Positions 23,721 through 33,059 of a stretch of 49,772 nt of DNA are shown here, piece by piece; position 1 is the first letter of the stretch; every line of letters begins with the position of its first letter. Under the pieces are notes generated by a model. The model worked only from the letters and a program-made list of their open reading frames with translations, was not told where the DNA came from and ran no database searches. Made by a program: the position numbers and the translations under genes. The stretch is taken from IMG/VR virus record IMGVR_UViG_3300035698_014061, positions 1 through 49,772 of that record; one strand, 5' to 3'. The stretch comes from a virus.

Positions 23721-25111
23721 GTATCCTTTACCCGTTCCAAGAGAAGGGAGTTCGCAAGCTCGATCACTATGATGGCAGGGCTTTGCTTGCGGATGATATG
23801 GGCTTGGGCAAAACACTACAAGCCTTATGGTGGGCGAAGCATACCTCGCAAGCCTTGCCCGTCTTAGTGATTTGCCCGGCCCACTTAAAATGGATATGGG
23901 AAACGGAAGCAGCCTCCAAAGTGAAAATGCTGAGTCGGGTTCTAAGTGGCATGAAACCTCAAAGGGAAGGCATTCATATGAATCTGCCTTTAACCATAAT
24001 CAATTACGATATTTTGGAACCTTGGTTGCCTGCTTTACGAGCTATGAAATTCAAAACAGTAATCGTAGATGAGTGTCATTACATTAAGAACCTCACAGCC
24101 AAAAGAACCAAAAACGTTTTCAGTCTGGTAATGGAGAACGAAGAAAAAAAGAGAAAAGGGATCCCTCACCGGATAGCTATCTCAGGCACTCCCACATTAA
24201 ACAGCCCGGACGAGCTCTGGCCTTCTCTGCATATGATTCGACCGGATTTATATCCGATGTTCTGGGACTATGCTGTACGATACTGCAAGCCATCTTACCT
24301 GAATGGAAAATGGGTGTTCAAAGGAGCTGAGCATTTGAATGAGCTTCACCGGTTTATCAAACACAAACTACTGATCCGCAGACGTAAGAGCGAAGTGCTG
24401 AAGGAGCTGCCGGACAAGACCCGTACTGTCGTGCCCGTCACCGTTCCTCTTAAAGAATACAAAGAAGCCGAAAATGACTTTGTGCGATGGTTAAAAAAGA
24501 AGTCACCAGCCAAAGCCTTCCGAGCTGCTAAGGCAAAGCAGCTGACTCAGGTGGGATACCTCAAAAGACTAGCCACAGAATTGAAATACGATTTTGTCAA
24601 AAAGTGGATCGATGACTTCCTAGAGGAGACAGACGAGAAGTTGGTTGTCTTTGGGATCCATAAAAAGATAGTGAGGAGGCTGTATGAATCTTATCCAAAA
24701 ATATCGGTGGTGCTTGACGGCGACTGCTCTGCTTTACAAAAGCGAAAAGCTGTCGAAGCCTTTCAGCACCGGAAAAAGACCAGATTGTTTTTTGGTAACA
24801 TCACAGCCGCAGGAACAGGCATTACTTTGACAGCTTCCAGTCATGTGCTATTCGCAGAGCTGGACTACGTGCCCGCCAATCACACTCAAGCAGAAGATCG
24901 GATCCATAGGATCGGTCAAAAGAATGCAGCTCAGATAATTTACCTCGTCGCCAAAGATACGATTGAGGAAACACTATGCCGACTGATTCAAAGGAAACAA
25001 GAGATAGTGTCTGATGTAATGGACGGCAAAGACTTCCAAGACAATTTCAGCGTCTTCAATTCCATAATCCAGCGTTTGAAAAAGAAGAAGGAGAAAAGAA
25101 ATGAACGATAG
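23717..25111 (+). CDS. SNF2-family helicase/translocase
   Basis: 464 residues. Motif I ADDMGLGKT (residues 25-33), motif II VDECHYIKN (near 115-123), motif III AISGTPTLN, and C-terminal motifs V-VI (ITAAGTGITLTASSHV and AEDRIHRIGQ) are complete for an SNF2/SMARCAL1-like motor. Such enzymes move on double-stranded DNA and remodel forks or dislodge proteins. Coupled by ATGA overlap to the sigma-like gene. Confidence 0.9.
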   Translation: MSILYPFQEKGVRKLDHYDGRALLADDMGLGKTLQALWWAKHTSQALPVLVICPAHLKWIWETEAASKVKMLSRVLSGMKPQREGIHMNLPLTIINYDILEPWLPALRAMKFKTVIVDECHYIKNLTAKRTKNVFSLVMENEEKKRKGIPHRIAISGTPTLNSPDELWPSLHMIRPDLYPMFWDYAVRYCKPSYLNGKWVFKGAEHLNELHRFIKHKLLIRRRKSEVLKELPDKTRTVVPVTVPLKEYKEAENDFVRWLKKKSPAKAFRAAKAKQLTQVGYLKRLATELKYDFVKKWIDDFLEETDEKLVVFGIHKKIVRRLYESYPKISVVLDGDCSALQKRKAVEAFQHRKKTRLFFGNITAAGTGITLTASSHVLFAELDYVPANHTQAEDRIHRIGQKNAAQIIYLVAKDTIEETLCRLIQRKQEIVSDVMDGKDFQDNFSVFNSIIQRLKKKKEKRNER

Positions 25112-25526
25112 AATAATGGAAGCCGGAAATACAAAAGGTTTCATTGTAGCTGTAGATTTTGATGGAACAATAGTGAAGCACATGTTCCCCACCATCGGCC
25201 CTCCTGTACCCGGAGCCTTGGAAGCACTCCATTTGTTACAGGACGCCGGGATCCATATCATTTTGTGGACTATGCGGGGTGAATTACAGGGCGGTCACCT
25301 TCATGCGGCTCGAAGATATATGGACAGGCACGGAATAGATTTATATGGGGTGAATGAAAACCCCGATCAACCCAGCTGGACGAACAGCCCCAAAGCATAC
25401 GCTCATTTCTATATTGATGACGCGGCAATAGGTTGTCCGTTGATCTATCCGAAGAATGGCAAGCGAGCTTATGTGGATTGGGAAGGGGTTATGAGCGAGC
25501 TCAAAAAAAGAATAGGGGAGATGTAA
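25101..25526 (+). CDS. HAD-superfamily hydrolase-like protein
   Basis: 141 residues. HAD motif I is VDFDGTIV (near residue 20), motif II ILWTMRG, and the acidic motif near the end is YIDDAAIGCPL. This is the short, cap-less subfamily found in many phages and bacteria, with unknown substrate (possibly a nucleotide or sugar phosphate). AAGGAG precedes the ATG, which overlaps the SNF2 stop by 11 bases. Confidence 0.8.
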   Translation: MNDRIMEAGNTKGFIVAVDFDGTIVKHMFPTIGPPVPGALEALHLLQDAGIHIILWTMRGELQGGHLHAARRYMDRHGIDLYGVNENPDQPSWTNSPKAYAHFYIDDAAIGCPLIYPKNGKRAYVDWEGVMSELKKRIGEM

Positions 25527-25527
25527 A

Positions 25528-26394
25528 ATGAATCTGCTTGACCTGCTTAACAAATTATCAATCCCCTATGAGATTGAAGGAAAGCACTCCCGAGATGGAT
25601 GGGTTCAGATTGACTGCCCGGACTGTGGACGAGCCACCAGCAAATTTCATCTCGGTATCAGTGAAACATCTCTAGGTTGTAATTGTTGGCAATGCGGAAA
25701 GAAGAATTTGCCTTACGTTCTCCACACCATCACCGGCATACCTTATCAGGCCGCCCTCAAATTATTAAAGGATATCCCCCGCTCCTTACCAAAGACAGAG
25801 CAGCAAGGCGGAACTCTTGTCTTACCAGATGACATAGCACCGATGCAAAGAGTTCATTACGAGTACCTTCATGAACGCGGTTTGGATTCGCTCTCGATTG
25901 AAAAGTATTGGGGCGTGAAAGGAATAGGTCTCGCTGCTAAGTTGGCTTGGCGATTATTCATTCCCATCGACCTGAATTTTCAAACTGTCAGCTGGACAAC
26001 GCGAGCGATCGGTAAGCTCAACAAACCCCGTTACATTTCAGCCAAGCCCGATCAAGAAATTGTTAATCTTAAACAAGTGCTTTATGTAGCCGACCTCGCC
26101 AAACGAGCTATCGTGATTTGCGAAGGGCCTACAGATGCTTGGAAGATAGGCCCCGGGGCCGTGGCTACCTTAGGACTGAACTATACTCCAAAACAAATTG
26201 ATCTAATGATCCAGTTTCCTATTCGTGCGGTCTGCTTCGACAATTCAGTGGCTGCTCAAAAGCAGGCAAAGGCCTTGTGTTCTCTTTTGAGTTTGTTTCC
26301 CGGTCAGACAATCAACATTGAAATAGATGCGGAGGATCCCGGGTCAGCTTCTGAAAAGGAAATCAAAAAAATCAGAAAGGCGGTATTGAAATGA
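25528..26394 (+). CDS. DNA primase (DnaG-like, zinc finger plus Toprim)
   Basis: 288 residues. The N-terminus has the primase zinc-binding pattern with C30 and C33 (DCPDCG) and C53/C56 (CNCWQCG), followed by GIPYQAALKLL. The C-terminal Toprim-like domain starts AIVICEGPTDAWKIG (catalytic Glu) and continues FDNSVAAQKQAKAL. It makes RNA primers for lagging-strand synthesis with the helicase two genes downstream. Shorter than cellular DnaG, as usual for phages. The catalytic Asp region is degenerate (CFDNS rather than DxD). Confidence 0.8.
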   Translation: MNLLDLLNKLSIPYEIEGKHSRDGWVQIDCPDCGRATSKFHLGISETSLGCNCWQCGKKNLPYVLHTITGIPYQAALKLLKDIPRSLPKTEQQGGTLVLPDDIAPMQRVHYEYLHERGLDSLSIEKYWGVKGIGLAAKLAWRLFIPIDLNFQTVSWTTRAIGKLNKPRYISAKPDQEIVNLKQVLYVADLAKRAIVICEGPTDAWKIGPGAVATLGLNYTPKQIDLMIQFPIRAVCFDNSVAAQKQAKALCSLLSLFPGQTINIEIDAEDPGSASEKEIKKIRKAVLK

Positions 26395-27140
26395 GCAAAG
26401 GGTTCCTGCAACAGACAAGGACGGAAACTGTCGATGTTAATATGGAAGCTGGTATGCTTCTATATCAAGCACTTCGAGGTATAAACAAGATAACTAAAAG
26501 ATCCAATCTGGCTTTGTGGGCTCGTGAATTCCGGCTCCTCCGGGAACAGGACGCGATCGATGAGGATACCCTCAACAAAGTTCTTCAATGGTATATCAAG
26601 AACGTCAGCAACAAATACATACCTCATGTTTATTCCGCAGGAGGTTTCCGCTCTAAATTCCACCGGATCCGGGAGATGTATTATCGAGACCATCCCGAAG
26701 CTCATGAAAAGTCTCAAAATCGCAGTCCTAAGGTGAAGTCAGTGAACCGGCAGCTATCTGGTCTAAACTGGCCTGTTCGCAGCGGAGAAGCTGTTTTTGC
26801 GGCGGTTTCGGTATCTGTAGACCGTTATGAAGGCTGGTTGAAGGAGCTTCGGGAACTTTCCGGCTTATCTGCCCGCTTAACCCGATTCAGAACCTACATA
26901 TTGGGAACCTTGCCGAGTCCCGAGCTGGCCATAGTCCAGTGGTTTGAATGGCTTCATCGTGACCTGTCCAGATGGAAAGGCTGGGATGGTGATCTGTTAT
27001 CTCACGCTTGGCATCCCGACCATCCAGCTTGGCAGCTAAAATGCCGTGTTTTGAGTGGGTTATATTGTAATGAGTCTACACTGTGGAATAATCTTATGGA
27101 GTACATGAATGAAAATACAGCAAATAGAATCGAGCCGTGA
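26391..27140 (+). CDS. Hypothetical replication-region protein
   Basis: 249 residues, rich in W, R and L, helical. No domain recognised. It is coupled by ATGA to primase and overlaps the helicase gene by 32 bases; this position (between primase and replicative helicase) is where helicase loaders or primase cofactors are often found, so that is a reasonable but untested guess. Confidence 0.6.
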   Translation: MSKGFLQQTRTETVDVNMEAGMLLYQALRGINKITKRSNLALWAREFRLLREQDAIDEDTLNKVLQWYIKNVSNKYIPHVYSAGGFRSKFHRIREMYYRDHPEAHEKSQNRSPKVKSVNRQLSGLNWPVRSGEAVFAAVSVSVDRYEGWLKELRELSGLSARLTRFRTYILGTLPSPELAIVQWFEWLHRDLSRWKGWDGDLLSHAWHPDHPAWQLKCRVLSGLYCNESTLWNNLMEYMNENTANRIEP

Positions 27141-28503
27141 AAAACAGATTCTCACAGGCATGATTGTCAGTGCGTCTGTTTGCGGTCGAATAACCCACCG
27201 CTGGGATAATGAATTATTTCGATCTTCATGGGCAAACCTTGTTGGCGGTTGGTGCGTAGAGTATCTGAAAAAGTATGATGCCGCTCCCGGTAGCAACATC
27301 AAATCATTATTTGAAAGCTGGTCAAGCAAGAGCCAAGACGACACGACAGTTGATCTGATTGAATCCTTTCTGGCTTCTCTGTCCGATGATTACGAAGGCG
27401 CGGCTCACGAACTCAATGAAGATCACTTGGTGGACATCGCCGGCGAGTATTTTACAAAGGTCAGGTTGGAAAAGTTGGTTGAGCAGATTGAAGGGGATCT
27501 TGAAACAGGACACAGCACCGATGCCGAGACTCGTGTTGCCGAGTGGTCCAGCGTGCAGCTGGGTGAGAGCGAATGGGTTGATGTCTTTCAAGATGAAAAC
27601 GCAATCAAAGATGCTCTTGAGCATCAGGAAGAAGAAGTGCTTGTGGAGTATCCGGGAGCCTTAGGTGAGTTCTGGGGAACGAACCTTTGCCGAGATGGCT
27701 TTGTTGCTTTTATGGGGCCTTCCAAACGAGGCAAGACATTTTGGCTGCTGGATGTGGCTTTCCGAGCAGCCCTACAAAGAAGGCGAGTGGCTTTCTTCGA
27801 GGCAGGGGACATGAGTATGAAACAAATCAATAGAAGGTTCGCTTCTCGAATAGCCAAATGGCCTCGCAAGGCACGGACAGTCAAGTACCCGATTGAACTC
27901 AACCGAGACGATGGTGACCAGCTGGCTACCGTCGAGCATGAGGAACGTGTTTTCCAAACAGGTCTCAGCACCAACAGATACATCAAGGCTGCCAAACGAA
28001 TACAGGAAAAAAGAATAAAGTCAGAAGAGAGCTATCTGCGAGTCAGCTCCCATCCATCTGACCTTACAGTGCAGAGAATTAAAGATACGATTTTGGGCTG
28101 GCAACGAGATGGCTGGTCACCGGATCTGATCGTGATTGATTACGCTGATTTGATTGAGTCCGACAAAGGAGGTTGGGACAGGCGAGATCAAATTGGTGAC
28201 ATTTGGAGAAAACTACGAGGACTGTCTCAGCAATATCACTGTTTGGTTCTGACAGCTACCCAAGCCGATGCCGCCAGCTACAAGGCTTTCATAATGGATC
28301 GAAACAATTTTAGTGAGACCAGAGTGAAGAATGACCACGTCACAGGTATGGTCGGGCTCTGTCAAACTATGGAAGAAAAAGAACTTGGTATTATGCGGCT
28401 AAACTGGGTGGTGCTTCGTGAGGATGAGTTCGTGGAGACTCGCTGCGTTCATACAGCTTCGTGTTTATCTTTAGCCAATATGAGCGTGCGTTCGTGTTGG
28501 TGA
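27109..28503 (+). CDS. Replicative DNA helicase (DnaB-like)
   Basis: 464 residues. The N-terminus (EKQILTGMIVSASVCGRITH) resembles the DnaB N-terminal domain. The RecA-fold core carries Walker A GPSKRGKT (203-210), the EAGDMSMKQINRR segment, Walker B LIVIDYADLI (near 340-348) and the motif LVLTATQADAA. It would unwind the fork in the 5'-3' direction as a hexamer. The start follows GGAGTACATGA and lies inside the upstream gene. Confidence 0.9.
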   Translation: MKIQQIESSREKQILTGMIVSASVCGRITHRWDNELFRSSWANLVGGWCVEYLKKYDAAPGSNIKSLFESWSSKSQDDTTVDLIESFLASLSDDYEGAAHELNEDHLVDIAGEYFTKVRLEKLVEQIEGDLETGHSTDAETRVAEWSSVQLGESEWVDVFQDENAIKDALEHQEEEVLVEYPGALGEFWGTNLCRDGFVAFMGPSKRGKTFWLLDVAFRAALQRRRVAFFEAGDMSMKQINRRFASRIAKWPRKARTVKYPIELNRDDGDQLATVEHEERVFQTGLSTNRYIKAAKRIQEKRIKSEESYLRVSSHPSDLTVQRIKDTILGWQRDGWSPDLIVIDYADLIESDKGGWDRRDQIGDIWRKLRGLSQQYHCLVLTATQADAASYKAFIMDRNNFSETRVKNDHVTGMVGLCQTMEEKELGIMRLNWVVLREDEFVETRCVHTASCLSLANMSVRSCW

Positions 28504-28591
28504 AGAACGGGACATGAAGAATGGCCACTTGTTTTGTTTTTGGATGAGTCCGAAAAGAACACTTTGAAAATAATTTTGAAAAAGAAATCAA

Positions 28592-28615
28592 ATGACAGAC
28601 TGACATGTGTATAAT
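28592..28615 (+). promoter_or_regulatory. Short-spacer promoter (ATGACA-N12-TATAAT)
   Basis: ATGACA (28592-28597) is followed after 12 bases by TATAAT (28610-28615), with TGTG directly before it. It lies in the 162-base gap between the helicase and the H1-like gene and is the only apparent promoter for the modification cassette. Confidence 0.45.
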
Positions 28616-28665
28616 TAGATAGTGAAAGAAAAAGAATTGACATCTTTATAACAAGGAGACTGAAG

Positions 28666-29289
28666 ATGATAGTGGAACAAAAAGAAGCCGTTAGCTTATT
28701 GATGGCCATGGGTTATAAGACAGCTGATCGATGGGAGAGAGACCGTGTCAACAAAAAACTCCAAGACCTCGAAGAAGACCTCACAAAGCAAGGCAAGGAT
28801 CTCAAAAGCCCTCTCAAGGAATTAGGAGAGGACATCCTTGTTACCTTGAGTGAAGGGGATAACTTAGAGCTCGCTGACGCCAAGCCAGAAAAGAAGTCCG
28901 CAAAGAAGTCCGCAAAGAAGTCCGCAAAGAAGAAAGGCGAGATCGAAGAAAAAGTTGCCGAGAAGAAAGTAGCGAAGAAAGTAGCGAAGAAAGTAGCGAA
29001 GAAAGTAGCGAAGAAAGTAGCGAAGAAAGAAAAACCGACAGAACCCAAAGCAAAGCCAGCCAAAAACAAATCGCTCGGCCGCGAAGAGTCTATTATAGAC
29101 GCGATCAAAAAGGCAGGGAAGAAAACCACCGATGCAGTTACGATCGCAGATAGGGCCAACCAAGCCTACATTGCCGCCGGTGGCGGAGACAACCCCAAAT
29201 GTTCCCGCTTCATAACAGGCCGAGTCCTGAAGATTCTGAAATACTGGGGAGCTGTAGAAGTAGAAGGTTCTAAAATTAAGAATCTGTAA
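28666..29289 (+). CDS. Lysine-repeat, histone H1-like protein
   Basis: 207 residues. The centre (about 75-125) is made of KKSA and KKVA repeats, coded by 12-base tandem repeats. The C-terminal domain (about 137-207) looks like a small winged-helix-type fold (SIIDAIKKAGKKTTDAVTIA, then FITGRVLKILKYWGAVEVEG). The N-terminus is helical and acidic. Similar lysine-rich proteins compact or bind DNA. The start follows AAGGAG. Whether it binds host or phage DNA is unknown. Confidence 0.6.
   Translation: MIVEQKEAVSLLMAMGYKTADRWERDRVNKKLQDLEEDLTKQGKDLKSPLKELGEDILVTLSEGDNLELADAKPEKKSAKKSAKKSAKKKGEIEEKVAEKKVAKKVAKKVAKKVAKKVAKKEKPTEPKAKPAKNKSLGREESIIDAIKKAGKKTTDAVTIADRANQAYIAAGGGDNPKCSRFITGRVLKILKYWGAVEVEGSKIKNL
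28888..29034 (+). repeat. 12-bp tandem repeats in the H1-like gene
   Basis: Two repeat tracts: three units of GCAAAGAAGTCC-type sequence (about 28888-28934) and about six units of GTAGCGAAGAAA-type sequence (about 28961-29034). They encode lysine-rich repeats in frame. Identical units mark recent expansion and a likely length-variable site. Confidence 0.75.
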
Positions 29290-29336
29290 AAACAGCGTCT
29301 CCAAATTCTCAAAATACATATTACAAGGAGTGCGAA

Positions 29337-29687
29337 ATGTACACTGTGATTAAGCGAATGGAAATTGCCGGTAGCCACCAACTGAGTTTGGATTATGACT
29401 CCCCGTGCCAACGGATCCACGGTCATAACTGGTCGATTGAAGTACAGATAGAAGCCACCAAACTGGACAGCAATGGCATGGTGGTGGATTTCACCCGGAT
29501 CAAAGAGATCGTGAACCGGCTGGATCATGCTCATCTGAATGATAAGATGGAGAGCAACCCGACTGCAGAAAACATAGCGAAGATGCTCTGCGACATGATC
29601 AACGCTTGGTTCCAAAATGAACATCGAAAGTGCGTACGAGTAGACGTTCAGGAAAGCACAGGCAATCGCGCATGCTATATGCTATAA
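29337..29687 (+). CDS. queD: 6-carboxytetrahydropterin synthase QueD
   Basis: 116 residues. Zinc ligands H14, H28 and H30 (SHQLSLDY, CQRIHGHNW), catalytic C24, and the DHAHLND and ESTGNRACY segments are as in QueD. It turns dihydroneopterin triphosphate into 6-carboxytetrahydropterin, step 2 of preQ0 synthesis. Position before queE, queC and folE shows the full preQ0 pathway. AAGGAG precedes the ATG. Confidence 0.9.
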   Translation: MYTVIKRMEIAGSHQLSLDYDSPCQRIHGHNWSIEVQIEATKLDSNGMVVDFTRIKEIVNRLDHAHLNDKMESNPTAENIAKMLCDMINAWFQNEHRKCVRVDVQESTGNRACYML

Positions 29688-30340
29688 ATGAAATCTTCTA
29701 CTCAATCCAAGGCGAAGGCCACTTAGCAGGTACGCCGGCGGTCTTCATAAGATTCGCCGGCTGTAATCTGCAGTGTCCTTGGTGTGATACAAACCACAAA
29801 TCAATCGGCACTTTGAGCGCAAGTGAGATAGTTGCTTCAGTAGCGGCTCGCCATCCGTTCAAAAAAAGAACTTCCTCAGATCCTTTGTACGGAGCTGGAG
29901 GTATTGTAGTGCTGACTGGCGGGGAGCCTACTATACAAAAAGACCTCGGCCCTTTAATCGATCAACTGAAGCAATGGAAGAACCTTCCGATTGCTATCGA
30001 AACCAACGGGATCAAAGGAGATGTGATTGAGGAGATGACAGACCCAAGAAGAGAAGCCAAAATAGACTGGGTCACAGTCTCGCCGAAGCCGGAAATGGAT
30101 TTCAAAGATGAGCTATTTCTCAAAACCCTCAAAGCAGGCAATGAATTGAAACTTGTTTTGGATGGTATTGTGAACCCGGCCATCTTTGAAAAGATCCCCG
30201 AGGCCTATCACTTCTTTCGGAACGGCAAAGCCTTCATCCAACCTTGCAGCGGACATTATGAACCAGCAGTGCTTTTTGTAAAAGAACATCCGCACTGGAA
30301 ACTAAGCGTACAGACCCAAAAGATATTAGACATCAGATAA
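29672..30340 (+). CDS. queE: 7-carboxy-7-deazaguanine synthase QueE
   Basis: 222 residues. A radical-SAM enzyme: IFYSIQGEGHLAGTPAVFIR near the N-terminus, then the cysteine cluster C31-x3-C35-x2-C38 (GCNLQCPWCDT) for the iron-sulphur cluster, and LTGGEPT. It converts carboxytetrahydropterin to 7-carboxy-7-deazaguanine. The start at 29672 is inside the end of queD (16-base overlap) and aligns with the usual QueE N-terminus. Confidence 0.9.
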   Translation: MLYAINEIFYSIQGEGHLAGTPAVFIRFAGCNLQCPWCDTNHKSIGTLSASEIVASVAARHPFKKRTSSDPLYGAGGIVVLTGGEPTIQKDLGPLIDQLKQWKNLPIAIETNGIKGDVIEEMTDPRREAKIDWVTVSPKPEMDFKDELFLKTLKAGNELKLVLDGIVNPAIFEKIPEAYHFFRNGKAFIQPCSGHYEPAVLFVKEHPHWKLSVQTQKILDIR

Positions 30341-30351
30341 GGAGAAGCATT

Positions 30352-31038
30352 ATGAAGAGAGCTTTGATATCGCTATCGGGAGGACTCGACTCAGCCACCA
30401 TATTAGGGCAGATTGTTACGCAGGGTCAATTTGACGGGGTTGAAGCTGTAGGTTTCCGCTACGGTGCAAAACACAATTCTTTTGAGCTTGAGAGAGCCGC
30501 GTGCTTAGCAGCCTACTACAACATTCCTTTTCAGATTATGGAATTGACCGAAGCCATGAAGGGTTTCCAATCCAACCTCCTGCAATCTGGAGGGGACATC
30601 CCGGAAGGTCATTATGAAGATGAAAGCATGGCTCTAACTGTCGTCCCTGCCCGCAACATCATCTTCTCTTCTTTGTTAGCCGGTCTGGCTTGGTCTCATA
30701 ATATAGGAACCGTTTTTCTAGGCATCCACGCTGGTGACCACGTCATCTATCCAGATTGCCGCCCCACCTTCTACTGGGCAATGAGAGAAGCTATTGAAGC
30801 TGGTACAGGTGGAAGGGTGCTCTTAAACGCTCCTTTCCTCAACAAGACAAAGACTCAGATCGTCAAAAGAGGACTAGAGCTCAAAGTTCCTTACAATCTT
30901 ACACGAACTTGTTACAAGATGCAGGAAAAGGCTTGTGGCAAATGCGGAAGCTGTACTGAAAGACTCGAAGCATTCAAAAACAACGGACAAACAGATCCAA
31001 TTTTGTATGAAGGAAATCAAAATGACAAAGACGCATAA
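30352..31038 (+). CDS. queC: 7-cyano-7-deazaguanine (preQ0) synthase QueC
   Basis: 228 residues. PP-loop ATPase motif SGGLDS (residues 9-14) and zinc ligands C187, C195, C198 and C201 (CGKCGSC). It uses ATP and ammonia to form preQ0. No glutamine amidotransferase domain is fused to it, unlike in some phages. The start follows AAGGAGAAGC. The 3' end overlaps folE by 17 bases. Confidence 0.95.
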   Translation: MKRALISLSGGLDSATILGQIVTQGQFDGVEAVGFRYGAKHNSFELERAACLAAYYNIPFQIMELTEAMKGFQSNLLQSGGDIPEGHYEDESMALTVVPARNIIFSSLLAGLAWSHNIGTVFLGIHAGDHVIYPDCRPTFYWAMREAIEAGTGGRVLLNAPFLNKTKTQIVKRGLELKVPYNLTRTCYKMQEKACGKCGSCTERLEAFKNNGQTDPILYEGNQNDKDA

Positions 31039-31972
31039 AGTAGATTTCTCATGGACGGACATTCGAGTCCGGGCGAAGCATGCCGGAGATAAAATTCTCC
31101 AACATCTGAAAAAAAAGGACGAGCGAGCAATCAAAGACAAAGCCATATACTTGTACGGAGTACCTCGCGGCGGTCTTATCCCTGTCGTATTTGTGATGGA
31201 ATATCTAATGAAGTATTCCCAGAACGGTAGCGACGGGTCGATCGAGATCACCGAAGATCCCCGGCAAGCTGATTTCATTATTGATGATCTCATTGACAGC
31301 GGACAGACCCAAACAAACTTCAGGCAAATCAATCCGGTTCCTTTCATTGCCTTACTGGACAAGAATAAGGAAATGAATTATCGAAAAGCCTGGGTGGTCT
31401 TTCCTTGGGAAAGGGCCTGTAATGAAAATGGTCCCGGAGAAAACATCAGACGAATACTGGAATTCATCGGTGAAAATCCTAATCGAGAAGGTTTGGTTGA
31501 AACACCGAGTCGTGTGATCCGTTCTTTTGAAAAGCTGTACGGTGGCTATAACATCAACCCAAAAGAAGTGATGAAAACTTTTACTGAAGGAACCTGCGAC
31601 GAAATGGTGGTTCTAAAAGATATTGAATTCTTTTCAACCTGCGAGCATCATATGCTTCCCTTCTTTGGAAAAGCCCATATCGCCTACATCCCGGATGGCA
31701 AAGTGCTTGGCATTTCCAAACTCGCAAGGCTGCTTGAGGTGTACGCCCGTCGACTTCAAATTCAGGAACGTCTATGCCAGCAAGTCACCGGTGCTTTGAA
31801 TGAGTATTTGGAACCCTTGGGAGCCGCTTGCGTCTTGGAAGCTCGTCATTTCTGTATGACTTCTCGAGGAGTAGAAAAGCAACACTCATCCATGGTCACC
31901 TCCTCTTTGACGGGTGCTTTCAAAACAAACCCCGAAGCCCGTGCCGAGTTTATGAGGTTGATTGGTAAATGA
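31022..31972 (+). CDS. folE: Phosphoribosyltransferase-like/GTP cyclohydrolase I fusion
   Basis: 316 residues. Residues 1-130 look like a type I phosphoribosyltransferase: [13 protein letters not shown] and the PRPP-binding motif [11 protein letters not shown] (86-96). Residues about 135-316 are GTP cyclohydrolase I, with zinc ligands C207 and H210 ([10 protein letters not shown]) and C278 (HFCMTSRGV). FolE makes the first intermediate (dihydroneopterin triphosphate) for QueD. The fusion might feed GTP to FolE by purine salvage, but this is inference. The start follows AAGGAAATC. Confidence 0.85.
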   Translation: MTKTHKVDFSWTDIRVRAKHAGDKILQHLKKKDERAIKDKAIYLYGVPRGGLIPVVFVMEYLMKYSQNGSDGSIEITEDPRQADFIIDDLIDSGQTQTNFRQINPVPFIALLDKNKEMNYRKAWVVFPWERACNENGPGENIRRILEFIGENPNREGLVETPSRVIRSFEKLYGGYNINPKEVMKTFTEGTCDEMVVLKDIEFFSTCEHHMLPFFGKAHIAYIPDGKVLGISKLARLLEVYARRLQIQERLCQQVTGALNEYLEPLGAACVLEARHFCMTSRGVEKQHSSMVTSSLTGAFKTNPEARAEFMRLIGK

Positions 31973-32889
31973 AAAACGAACAAACCATCGGCAGGCACTT
32001 TTTGGACTCGGGCGGATTTTCTATTGGCTCCTTAGCAAAGGCCTATCAGAAAGAAGCTACTCTCGAACAAAAGAAAAAGTACAAAACTTATTATGAAACG
32101 CCGGAGTTCTTTTCCTATCTCGATAGATACGCCGCGTTTGTTGTCAAGTATAGTGAAGTGATCGACTGCTACGCCAATGTAGATGTGATCGGGGATGCCG
32201 AACAGACTTGGGCAAATCAAAAGTATCTTGAAAGAAAAGGGATTCACCCAGTTCCGGTGATTCATTTCCACACGGATGTAAATTGGATCCGTCATTATCT
32301 TGAAAAATATGAGTACATTGCTCTGGGTGGTTTGGTGACTGCTTTGAGTCCGTTCAAAGGAGATTATAAAGGCAAAAAAGTTTTAGAAGATTGGCTGGAC
32401 AAGGCCTTCTCTATTATTTGTAATCAAACCTCCCGCAAGCCGCTGGTGAAAGTCCATGGCTTCGGCGTAACCTCATACGATATTTTCACAAATTATCCTT
32501 GGTATAGTACCGATTCAACTTCGTGGGTCAAGCACGGCGGTTATGGTCGAATCATGGTGCCAAAAATAATCAAAGGTGAGCCGGTCTGGACGAAGCCTCC
32601 GTTCGTTCTTAGTGTTTCAGACGACTCAACAAAACGACATAAGCGGCATCTGCTTGGTTTTTCTCCGCGAGCGATAGACCTTGTGAAGACATGGCTGAAG
32701 ATCATCGACGTCCCACTAGGTAAGACCGATGCTGAAGGTGAGACAGTCTCACCCGGAGTGGGTAATGACAGCAATTTCAGATCCCTTGCCAATTACAGAT
32801 ACTACAGAGGGCTCGCAGATTCAAGACCGGAATGGCCTTGGGCTTGGAAAAGGAAAGTGTCCAAAAGAGAAGGATGTATTTACAAATGA
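31969..32889 (+). CDS. dpdA: DpdA-like DNA-guanine transglycosylase 1 (catalytic part)
   Basis: 306 residues of the TGT-like DpdA family: LDSGGFS near residue 12, [29 protein letters not shown], and [13 protein letters not shown] with YSTDSTSW. Most of these blocks are shared with the second copy at 33059. DpdA enzymes exchange guanine in DNA for preQ0 or a derivative. The protein begins directly at the 'LDSGxF' strand and lacks the usual N-terminal strand with the SG...TFF pattern, which here occurs in separate small ORFs. The ATG overlaps the folE stop. Confidence 0.8.
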   Translation: MKNEQTIGRHFLDSGGFSIGSLAKAYQKEATLEQKKKYKTYYETPEFFSYLDRYAAFVVKYSEVIDCYANVDVIGDAEQTWANQKYLERKGIHPVPVIHFHTDVNWIRHYLEKYEYIALGGLVTALSPFKGDYKGKKVLEDWLDKAFSIICNQTSRKPLVKVHGFGVTSYDIFTNYPWYSTDSTSWVKHGGYGRIMVPKIIKGEPVWTKPPFVLSVSDDSTKRHKRHLLGFSPRAIDLVKTWLKIIDVPLGKTDAEGETVSPGVGNDSNFRSLANYRYYRGLADSRPEWPWAWKRKVSKREGCIYK

Positions 32890-33059
32890 TAATGTATTTC
32901 TCAGGAATCTCGAAGGATCTAATTGCGCAAGGCGTCAAACCTGTACCGGATGTGATGATGACTTTTTTTGATATGTATAAATCAAAAAGACCCTCCAGTC
33001 AGCTTATGGATTTAATCAAACAAAGAAGACGAGCCAAAAGAGAAGAGAAGCAGCAGTAA
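32886..33059 (+). CDS. DpdA N-terminal-like small module
   Basis: 57 residues, [19 protein letters not shown] continuing to VMMTFFDMYKSKRPSS and a basic tail. The pattern M-I-x-[YF]-x-SG ... VM[ML]TFF ... K...RP is repeated twice in the 116-residue ORF at 33916. It resembles the segment that precedes the LDSGAF strand in full-length phage TGT-like proteins. Coupled at both ends (ATGA with dpdA1, TAATG with dpdA2), so it may complete the barrel of the DpdA encoded next. Confidence 0.6.
   Translation: MIMYFSGISKDLIAQGVKPVPDVMMTFFDMYKSKRPSSQLMDLIKQRRRAKREEKQQ

Noticed and set aside
28888-29034. Possible origin iterons
   Set aside because: Repeats keep codon frame and lie inside a gene with a clear protein pattern; no AT-rich melt region beside them.
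28713-29159. Leftward ORF with FFATFFATFF-like repeats
   Set aside because: It is the reverse strand of the lysine-repeat gene; the repeats come from the same 12-bp units.
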